Assembly (NCBI GenBank): GCA_913778205.1
Contig: CAJYUW010000013.1
Span: 1 to 51,799, forward strand
Origin: an uncultured Curtobacterium sp.
Lineage (GTDB): Bacteria > Actinomycetota > Actinomycetes > Actinomycetales > Microbacteriaceae
Reading direction: 5' to 3'
DNA length: 51,799 nt
A program made the position numbers and the translations under genes. Below the pieces are notes generated by a model, which was given only the letters and a program-made list of their open reading frames with translations, ran no database searches and was not told the origin of the DNA. Shown in pieces: positions 46,186-51,799 of the stretch. The number at the start of each line of letters is the position of its first letter. Position 1 is the stretch's first letter.

Positions 46186-46231
46186 ACGGACTGGAGGCGC
46201 GGTGCCGGCTGGCACCGCGCCTCCAGTCCGT
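46186..46231. repeat. Hairpin repeat family copy 4 (perfect, 21-bp arms)
   Basis: The best copy of the family: 21-bp perfectly complementary arms (46186-46206 and 46211-46231) around a GGCT loop, running from ACGGACTGGAGGCGCGG to CCGCGCCTCCAGTCCGT. Lies between convergent genes in a 333-bp gap that also holds CGCGCGCCGCTGCTC repeats before it and two pairs of about 19-bp direct repeats (46294-46372) after it. No gene there. Confidence 0.85.
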
Positions 46232-46388
46232 GCGTGGACCGGCGACCGACGTCGGCTGCGGCGTGCCTGGTGACGTCCGGGAGACGGCGCGGAGCGATCC
46301 GGACGGCGCGGAGCGATCCGGACGGTGCCGGATCGGACGCCACGCTGCCGGATCGGACGCCACGGTGCCGGGCGGCTCGCCCGAGGGG

Positions 46389-47588
46389 TCACCCCGCCGC
46401 CCGCACCAGCCCCGGGATCCGCTCCTTGAACGGGAAGAACCCGCGCGAGGCGAGTGGCCAGGCGCGGCCGTCCCACGCCCGCCGGAGCGTCACGAGCGCG
46501 ATGCCCGTCGCGGCGAGCTCCGACCGCAGCGCGTCGAGTCGCTCCTGGGCCGGACCGACCGGCGCGTACGGCGCGAGGACCGTGTCGAGCGCCTCGGACC
46601 GGGCCCAGTCCGCGACGGCGGCCGAGCCGGAGCCGATCACGGACGCCGGCCGACCGGCGGCGTCGGCGGGGGTCCGCGCGGCTGCGTCCCGTCCGGCGGC
46701 GTCGGTGAACGCCCCGACGAGCGGTGCGACCGGCGACGGCGAACGGCCCGCGGCGTCGGTGGACACCGCGGTCGCGCGCAGCACCGGTGCGTCGGACCCC
46801 AGCACGTCGAGCAGCGAGGTCGGCTCGAGGTCGTCCTCGTGCAGCACCAGACCGACCTGCGAGCCGACGGCGCCGTCGACGGCCTCGGGGGCGATCGGCG
46901 TCGCTGCGGGGAACGGCTCCTCGTCGAGGGCGCGGGCGGTCGTCGCGAGTCCGGTGGGCGCGAACCGCCCGTCCGTGTACCGCGAGATGTTCTCGGTCGT
47001 CGCGAGGTACGTCTTGCCCCGTGTCTGCAGGCCGGCCACCCACCGCCACGAGAGGGTGTTGGACGCCGGATCGCCGTCGAGCAGGTGTCGGAGGAAGAAG
47101 TCGGCGCCGAGCTGCCACGGGAGCTCGAGCGTGAACACCCAGATGCTCGCGAACCACATCCGCACGTGGTTGTGCAGGTAGCCGGTCTCGACGAGCTCGT
47201 GTGCCCAGGCGTCCATCGCGTCGATGCCCGTCCGTCCGGCGACCGCGTCCTCGTACCCGGCGGGCAGCTCGGCCGCGAGCAGGGCGCGCGTGTCGCGTCG
47301 GTAGCGCCGCCACACCTCGGGCCGCTGCTCCAGCCACCCCTTCCAGTAGGTCCGCCAGAACACCTCCTGCACGAACTTCTCGGCCGCGTGCAGGCTGTGG
47401 CGGTCGAGGACGGCGTCCACGACCTCCTGCTCGGTCACCAGCCGGTGCCGGATGTACGGCGACAGGCCGGAGACGTTCGTCCGGGACGGGCCGAGGTCGT
47501 GGTTGCGGTCGCGGCGGTAGTCGGCGCCGGCCCGGGGGACGAAGTCGTGGAGGGCTTCGAGGCCGGCAGCGCGGGTGGGGATGAACAC
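46389..47588 (-). CDS. Photolyase/cryptochrome-like FAD-binding protein without antenna domain
   Basis: A 399-residue protein. Residues of about 1-215 match the FAD-binding domain of the photolyase family: NVSGLSPYIRHRLVTEQEV, FVQEVFWRTYWKGWLEQRP, MWFASIWVFTLELPWQLGADFFLRHLLDGDPASNTLSWRWVAG and TRGKTYLATTENISRYT. The usual N-terminal about 200-residue antenna domain is absent; the protein begins directly at the FAD domain. The C-terminal 180 residues (Ala/Asp/Gly-rich, ending RRAWDGRAWPLASRGFFPFKERIPGLV) are not recognised. Start GTG 47588 with GGATGGG upstream; GTG 47615 also possible. Function unproven. Confidence 0.8.
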   Translation of the reverse strand: MFIPTRAAGLEALHDFVPRAGADYRRDRNHDLGPSRTNVSGLSPYIRHRLVTEQEVVDAVLDRHSLHAAEKFVQEVFWRTYWKGWLEQRPEVWRRYRRDTRALLAAELPAGYEDAVAGRTGIDAMDAWAHELVETGYLHNHVRMWFASIWVFTLELPWQLGADFFLRHLLDGDPASNTLSWRWVAGLQTRGKTYLATTENISRYTDGRFAPTGLATTARALDEEPFPAATPIAPEAVDGAVGSQVGLVLHEDDLEPTSLLDVLGSDAPVLRATAVSTDAAGRSPSPVAPLVGAFTDAAGRDAAARTPADAAGRPASVIGSGSAAVADWARSEALDTVLAPYAPVGPAQERLDALRSELAATGIALVTLRRAWDGRAWPLASRGFFPFKERIPGLVRAAG

Positions 47589-47712
47589 CGACCCATCCTG
47601 CGCCGGCGGTCGCACGGCGGGCCGAGAGCCGTTGTACCCGGTGGCCGGGGCGGGCGGCGTCGTGCCGACACGGTCGGGGTCGCCGACACGCTCGCGGGTC
47701 GCGGACGCGACC

Positions 47713-47776
47713 CGTCGCGGGCAGGGCCCGTCGCGGGCAGGGCCCGTCGCGGACGGGGCCCGTCGCGGACGAGAGG
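47713..47776. repeat. Four 16-bp tandem repeats
   Basis: CGTCGCGGGCAGGGCC-type units at 47713, 47729, 47745 and 47761; the first two are identical. A GAGGCGCGGG...CGGGCCTCCCGTCCG stem, related to the hairpin family, follows at about 47773-47813. Noncoding. Confidence 0.75.
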
Positions 47777-47833
47777 CGCGGGTCGGGCCGGCACCGGGCC
47801 TCCCGTCCGACGCGGCGGAGCCGGTCCACGGCC

Positions 47834-48289
47834 TCAGCCGAGCAGCACCACGGCGGCGACGACGGCCAGCACGAACGCGACGCCCGCGGCCGTCGAGCGG
47901 AGCACGTCGATGCGCTGCCAGCGCCGGACCACGTCCGACCAGTCGGCGGGCGGTGCCGACGGGTCCCAGTCGTTCACGCCCATGTTGATCGGGACGGTCC
48001 CGAGGGACGACGCGAGCAGGAAGACCAGCAGGGCAGCGTCCGACGCGGTCCGCCAGGCGAGGCCCGGACCGCTCCCGGCGACGACGAGCACGGCGACCGT
48101 CGCGAGCACCGCGGGGACCATGAGGATCGGTACGACGACCTTGAGCCGCTGCACGAGGGCGATCCGGGCACGGACGTGCGCGTCGTCGGGCAGTCGTGCG
48201 AGCGCGGGCTGGACGCCCCAGCGGACGATGAACTCCTCGCCGGCGAGCAGCCCCACGAGGACGAGGTGCACGACCAGGAGGGCGTTCAC
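47834..48289 (-). CDS. DUF1772 (anthrone oxygenase-like) membrane protein
   Basis: A 151-residue protein with four hydrophobic helices. LLVVHLVLVGLLAGEEFIVRWGVQPALARLPDDAHVRARIALVQRLKVVVPILMVPAVLA and GTVPINMGVNDWDPSAPPADWSDVVRRWQRIDVLRS match DUF1772. Start GTG 48289. The family is related to anthrone oxygenases, but no substrate can be assigned. Confidence 0.78.
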   Translation of the reverse strand: MNALLVVHLVLVGLLAGEEFIVRWGVQPALARLPDDAHVRARIALVQRLKVVVPILMVPAVLATVAVLVVAGSGPGLAWRTASDAALLVFLLASSLGTVPINMGVNDWDPSAPPADWSDVVRRWQRIDVLRSTAAGVAFVLAVVAAVVLLG

Positions 48290-48375
48290 GGCCGGGGTGC
48301 CGTCCGCCGACCGGTCGACGGTCCGGTGCGGTCGGTCATCTCGTCCTCCGGTCTCCCGATCCCCGTCCCGGTGGA

Positions 48376-48561
48376 CTACGCCGACTCGTCGGGCCGTCCG
48401 TTCGGCACCGGCCCGCGCTGTCGACCCGCTGCGGCGAGCAGGGACCCCACCGCGACCGCGGCACCGATGGCCTCCGCGACGCCCACCACGGCGTAGCCCG
48501 CCGCGAGGGACGCCCACTCGCCCAGCCGGTCGCGGACGGGGACACGGGTCGTCGTGGACAT
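48376..48561 (-). CDS. Small one-helix membrane protein
   Basis: A 61-residue protein with a hydrophobic stretch SLAAGYAVVGVAEAIGAAVAVGSLLAAAG and polar ends. ATG 48561 has GAGGGAG about 9 nt upstream. It lies downstream of an ECF sigma gene on the same strand, and may be co-transcribed. Not recognised. Confidence 0.5.
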   Translation of the reverse strand: MSTTTRVPVRDRLGEWASLAAGYAVVGVAEAIGAAVAVGSLLAAAGRQRGPVPNGRPDESA

Positions 48562-48696
48562 GCTCGTGGCTCCCTCGGTCCGACGCGACGCACGTGCGAC
48601 GGTCAACCTCACCATGGGGGTCCCGGGGTGTGCGGAGCAAGGGGAGTGCGCGAACCGCGCCTGAGAGTGCGTACACGCGGGCGACGGTGGGGCCCG

Positions 48697-49215
48697 TCAC
48701 CGCCAGTCGACGAGCTCCCGGTCGAGCGTGCGACGGGCACGCGCGAGCATCCCGCGGACGGTGGACTCCGGCAGACCGAGCACCGCGGCGACCTCGGTGT
48801 ACGACAGCCCCTCCAGGTGCCGGAGCATCCAGCTCCGGCGCTGCGTGGGCGGCATCGCGGCGAGCACGGCGCGTGCGGCGTGGACGAAGGCGGTCCGTTC
48901 GGCGACGTCGGACGGCGCGAGGTCGTCCGGTGCGGGTACGGAGTCGTCCAGCTCGGTGGCGGGTCGGGCAGCACCCCGTCGCAGACGATCGTAGGCCCGG
49001 CGCCGTGCGGTGGTCAGGAGCCAGCCGCCGATGGCCGACGGGTCGTCGATCGTGCCCAGGTGGGTCCACGCCGCGAGGAAGGTCTCCTGCACGACGTCGT
49101 CGGCGTCCGCGGAGGAGTGCAGGACGCCCATGGCGGTTGCGTGCACGAGCCGGCGGTGGCGGCGCACGATCGGGGCGAACGAGGCCGGGGTGGCGACGGG
49201 AGCGGGCATGAGCAT
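48697..49215 (-). CDS. ECF-type RNA polymerase sigma factor
   Basis: A 172-residue sigma-70 family ECF factor. Region 2 is HSSADADDVVQETFLAAWTHLGTIDDPSAIGGWLLTTARRRAYDRLRR; region 4 is AMPPTQRRSWMLRHLEGLSYTEVAAVLGLPESTVRGMLARARRTLDREL. GGAGGA lies about 12 nt before ATG 49215; ATG 49209 is also in frame. No anti-sigma gene is obvious next to it. Confidence 0.9.
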   Translation of the reverse strand: MLMPAPVATPASFAPIVRRHRRLVHATAMGVLHSSADADDVVQETFLAAWTHLGTIDDPSAIGGWLLTTARRRAYDRLRRGAARPATELDDSVPAPDDLAPSDVAERTAFVHAARAVLAAMPPTQRRSWMLRHLEGLSYTEVAAVLGLPESTVRGMLARARRTLDRELVDWR

Positions 49216-49370
49216 GATCGGTCCGATCCTCCGGTGGCTGGGTGAGGATCATTCGGAACAGCACCCGGACGTGGCCGGTCGGACGGATACCCCAGAGCGT
49301 GGGACAGCGCGCACGCCGCGGTGGCGGGCCAGCGATCAGGCGGGCGGCGTGGACGCGTACCGCCGTGCCG

Positions 49371-49410
49371 GCCGGGAGGCGCGGGGCGGCGCCGCCACGC
49401 GCCTCCCGGC
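49371..49410. repeat. Hairpin repeat family copy 5
   Basis: GCCGGGAGGCGCG (49371-49383) pairs exactly with CGCGCCTCCCGGC (49398-49410). It lies directly after the stop of the minus-strand gene at 49413 and is placed as a terminator for it. Confidence 0.75.
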
Positions 49411-49412
49411 CG

Positions 49413-49763
49413 TCAGTCGGTCGCGCTCGGGAGGACCGCGTCCTCGACGAGCCGGATGGTCACCGACACGAGGTCGGCGCCGCCGTCGATCCGCTCGTCG
49501 ACGAGTGTGCGGACGCGCTCGCCGACCGCGCGCACCGTGTCCGGCGCCGGGCGGTCACCGGACACCGCGATGCCGGCCGCGACGCGGACGGTGCCGCCGT
49601 GGCGGTCGACGTCCACGAGCACGTCCGGCTCGCGGAGCGCGAGGGCGGAGGCGACCGCCTCGGCCGCCGCGTGGACGATCGGTCGGGGCGGGTAGACCGC
49701 CACGACGCCGGGGACCGCGCGGATCGCGGCGGTGAGGTCGCTCGACAGGGCTGCATCGTCCAC
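49413..49763 (-). CDS. Small Asp23/Gls24-associated protein
   Basis: A 116-residue protein resembling half of an Asp23-type alkaline-shock fold: PPRPIVHAAAEAVASALALREPDVLVDVDRHGGTVRVAAGIAVSG, then APDTVRAVGERVRTLVDERI. GTG 49763 follows GAGGAG by 7 nt and lies 9 bp after the previous gene's stop, so it is the third gene of a sigma-Gls24 operon. Function inferred from context. Confidence 0.6.
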   Translation of the reverse strand: MDDAALSSDLTAAIRAVPGVVAVYPPRPIVHAAAEAVASALALREPDVLVDVDRHGGTVRVAAGIAVSGDRPAPDTVRAVGERVRTLVDERIDGGADLVSVTIRLVEDAVLPSATD

Positions 49764-49772
49764 GGGGGCTCC

Positions 49773-50348
49773 TCAGGGCAGGACGACGTCGTCGAAGCGG
49801 ACGTCGATCGACGCGATGGCCAGTTCGGTGTGCTCGGCGAGGGCGGTCGCGACCGCGGTCCGGAGCCGGTCGGCCGCTCGGTCGGCCGACGCGCCGTAGA
49901 GCAGGCCGGCGGTGAGGGACACCCGGACCGGTGCCCCGGGGACGTCCACGTCGCCGTCGAGCTCGCAGCGGCCCATCACGACATCGCCGAGCGCGTCACC
50001 GGCACGCCGGACGACACCGCGGACGGCGGCCTCCGTCATCGCGAGGCGCAGCCGCGGGTCCGGGTGCGCGATCGGGACGTCCCGTCCGGACCGCACCTCG
50101 GCGCGGATGGTGTCGAGCAGCCGGTCGATCCAGGCGGTCTCACGGTCGGCCTCGTCCGCCGCCCGTCGCTGGAGCGCCCCGACCGACAGCTCGCGGAGGC
50201 GCTGCATGTTCGCCAGCGCAAGGCGACAACCGGGCGATGACTCGATGGCGGGGTCGCGGGGCGCACGGCCGCGGTCGAGGTAGTCGGCCAGTTCCTCGAT
50301 GGTGTGGCCGTCGAGGTCGTCGGGCTGCGGGACGTCGTGGTCGGTCAT
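49773..50348 (-). CDS. Asp23/Gls24-related envelope stress protein
   Basis: A 191-residue protein. The N-terminal HTIEELADYLDRGRAPRDPAIESSPGC resembles the short head found in Gls24-linked anti-sigma-like proteins. The C-terminal half (MTEAAVRGVVRRAGDALGDVVMGRCELDGDVDVPGAPVRVSLTAGLLYG) is Asp23-like. ATG 50348 overlaps the sigma factor stop (ATGA) with GGAGGG 6 nt upstream. It may control the sigma factor. Confidence 0.65.
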   Translation of the reverse strand: MTDHDVPQPDDLDGHTIEELADYLDRGRAPRDPAIESSPGCRLALANMQRLRELSVGALQRRAADEADRETAWIDRLLDTIRAEVRSGRDVPIAHPDPRLRLAMTEAAVRGVVRRAGDALGDVVMGRCELDGDVDVPGAPVRVSLTAGLLYGASADRAADRLRTAVATALAEHTELAIASIDVRFDDVVLP

Positions 50349-50902
50349 CGCCATCCCTCCATCTCGGCGGCGAGGAACCGTCGTGCTCGTGCGAGGAGCC
50401 CGCGGACGGTCGACGTGGGCAGCTCGAGTTCGTCGGCGATCTGCTGGTAGCTGTACCCGGCGGTCTCCCGGAGCAGCCAGCACCTGCGCTGATCGAGCGG
50501 GAGTCGGTCGAGTGCCGTCAGCAGGGCGTCGAACTGCAGCCTGTGCTCGACGATACGCTCCGGGCTGCCCGTGGCGTCCGCGGGCGCCTCGACGTCACCG
50601 AGGTCATCGTGGTGACGTCGGCGGCGGAGGCGGTCGAGCGCCTTCCTCGTCGTGATCTGCAGCATCCAGGCGCGGAAGCGGGCCGGGTCCTCGAGGTCGG
50701 GCAGCTTGCGCCAGCCGGTGAGGAAGGCCTCCTGCACGACGTCGTCCGACTCGATCGTCGACCCGAGGACCTGTTCGGCGTACACGCGCATCAGCGGGCC
50801 GTGCCGCCGGGTCAGCGCCTCGAACGCCAGGACGTCGCCGTCCGACGCCCGTGCCACGAGGGTGGCGTCCGAACCACGCTGCAGGGGATCGACGTCGCCC
50901 AT
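50345..50902 (-). CDS. ECF-type RNA polymerase sigma factor (Gls24-linked)
   Basis: A 185-residue ECF sigma factor. Region 2: ALTRRHGPLMRVYAEQVLGSTIESDDVVQEAFLTGWRKLPDLEDPARFRAWMLQITTRKALDRLRRRR. Region 4: RLPLDQRRCWLLRETAGYSYQQIADELELPTSTVRGLLARARRFL. ATG 50902. Leads a three-gene operon with two Gls24-related proteins, next to an Asp23 gene on the other strand, which suggests control of envelope stress proteins. Confidence 0.92.
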   Translation of the reverse strand: MGDVDPLQRGSDATLVARASDGDVLAFEALTRRHGPLMRVYAEQVLGSTIESDDVVQEAFLTGWRKLPDLEDPARFRAWMLQITTRKALDRLRRRRHHDDLGDVEAPADATGSPERIVEHRLQFDALLTALDRLPLDQRRCWLLRETAGYSYQQIADELELPTSTVRGLLARARRFLAAEMEGWR

Positions 50903-51041
50903 CCCCAGCCCTTCGGTCCGTCCCGTCCCGACCGGTCGATCGGGACTCCGAGCATGCACCACGGCGCCGTGACGTGCCCGGGATGCGTCGATGGCGGCTG
51001 TTTCGTGACGTTCGGCGCCCCGCGGACGTCTCCTGTCCGAG

Positions 51042-51275
51042 ATGCACCACGACGCCGTCCCCGAGGCCACCGAGCCGATCGACACCCACGAGTCCACCCC
51101 CACCCCGACGTCCCAGGACCCGCAGGGCCCCGTCCGCGACCTCTGCATGAGCGTGTTCGACCGGTGGCGCTGTACCCGGGAGGACGGGCACGACGGCCTG
51201 CACGCGTCCGGCGACGACGGCATGAGCGCGACGTGGAACGACGGTGCGGCCGGTCGCCGTCTCCGCTGGCGCTGA
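51042..51275 (+). CDS. Small Cys/His-containing hypothetical protein
   Basis: A 77-residue protein. The polar N-terminus is Thr/Pro-rich. The C-terminal LCMSVFDRWRCTREDGHDGLHASGDDG has two Cys and two His in a CX8C...HX4H arrangement that could bind a metal. Start ATG 51042 with TCCGAG upstream, so translation signals are weak. Family not recognised. Confidence 0.5.
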   Translation: MHHDAVPEATEPIDTHESTPTPTSQDPQGPVRDLCMSVFDRWRCTREDGHDGLHASGDDGMSATWNDGAAGRRLRWR

Positions 51276-51562
51276 GGCACCGTCGTCGTCCACTACCAGG
51301 CACCGGACTCCGACGTTCTGCCCCCGTCGGGGTACGTGCCTCCCGCGCGCAATCCGGTCACACCCCGTCGTGGCGCGGCCGCTTTCCGAAGCGCGGTGCC
51401 CGCCCCGTGAGGAACGGGGGACAAGATCGACCCCGGAACGGGCCTTGCCTGGGAAATCGGTGGAGGATCCCGGTCCGGCGTGACCACCGTCGGTGGAGCC
51501 CCGTCTCATCCGTGAACAGCAACCGCTGGGATCGCCCGGCGGGACGAACGGAAGGAAACGAC

Positions 51563-51799
51563 ATGGCTGACACCACCACCCCCAACACCCTCTCCGGCGC
51601 CCGTGCCGCGGGGACGCACGCCGCAGGCTCGAACCCGTCGGGCAAGACCGTCATCGACGACACGGTCGTCGAGAAGGTCGCCGGCATCGCCGCCCGCGAG
51701 GTCAACGGCGTGCACTCGCTCGGCACCGGCGCTGCTCGTGCCATCGGTGCGATCCGCGACGCGATCGGCCAGCGCGACTTCGGCCAGGGCGTCAAGGTC
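51563..51799 (+). CDS. Asp23/Gls24 family envelope stress protein (partial)
   Basis: The first 79 residues are seen; the gene continues past the window. After a Thr/Ala-rich head, TVIDDTVVEKVAGIAAREVNGVHSLGTGAARAIGAI is the standard start of the Asp23 domain. GAAGGAAAC precedes ATG 51563. Its neighbours on the other strand are Gls24-related proteins and an ECF sigma. The 287-bp gap before it (51276-51562) contains no gene I can see and probably holds its promoter. Confidence 0.88.
   Translation, partial: MADTTTPNTLSGARAAGTHAAGSNPSGKTVIDDTVVEKVAGIAAREVNGVHSLGTGAARAIGAIRDAIGQRDFGQGVKV

Overview
This window is high-GC actinobacterial chromosome, most likely Microbacteriaceae and quite possibly Curtobacterium. 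The lineage call rests on 5S rRNA of actinobacterial type, frequent GTG starts, and gene order. The first 11 kb reproduces the block known in Mycobacterium tuberculosis as Rv1691-Rv1701: repeat/TPR protein, HAD phosphatase, small protein, tlyA, nadK, recN, pyrG, NUDIX hydrolase, xerD. The genus is inference from general resemblance, not from a database search.

Layout. 1-125: 3' end of an rRNA operon (5S). 345-10872: the conserved block above. The steA/steB-type genes that lie between recN and pyrG in M. tuberculosis are absent here, and degenerate tandem copies of the recN tail sit in that gap. 11142-30584: ordinary accessory and housekeeping genes. These include a DUF2510 membrane protein, two paralogous luciferase-like flavin monooxygenases, a DksA/TraR protein with an incomplete zinc finger, an ArsR/MFS pair with a clear palindromic operator, a methyltransferase, an epimerase, an acyl-CoA synthetase, TetR plus a GH3 beta-glucosidase, a DUF3516 superfamily-2 helicase, a GNAT, RNase HI, a LysM-like lipoprotein and small membrane proteins. 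30629-31447: aldo/keto reductase.

31587-34224 is the most interesting region. It is a compact, visibly lower-GC four-gene operon that reads as a complete SDP (sporulation-delaying-protein) type toxin system: SdpI-like immunity protein, SdpC-like secreted toxin precursor, SdpA and SdpB. It sits between imperfect 25-bp direct repeats. SDP is best known as the cannibalism toxin of Bacillus subtilis, so a full cassette in a non-sporulating actinobacterium suggests a mobile bacteriocin-like competition system.

34361-39941: MFS transporter, then the class Ib ribonucleotide reductase operon nrdHIEF with two candidate NrdR boxes upstream and hairpins between its genes. 40137-44586: an accessory island with decayed genes. 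It holds a truncated, frameshifted alpha/beta hydrolase, remnants of a membrane-fusion-protein/FtsX efflux system, and a relic of a DUF1648 gene. It also holds an orphan SdpI-like gene, an intact DUF1648 gene, and a secreted beta/gamma-crystallin-like (I36) peptide next to a lipoprotein. 44781-48561: PRC-barrel, DUF2510, photolyase-like FAD protein and DUF1772 protein. 48697-51799: two ECF sigma factors around Asp23/Gls24 envelope-stress proteins; the last gene runs off the window.

A family of dispersed hairpin repeats with a GGAGGCGCG/CGCGCCTCC core lies in many intergenic gaps, including inside the nrd operon. I saw no tRNA genes, CRISPR arrays or insertion-sequence transposases.
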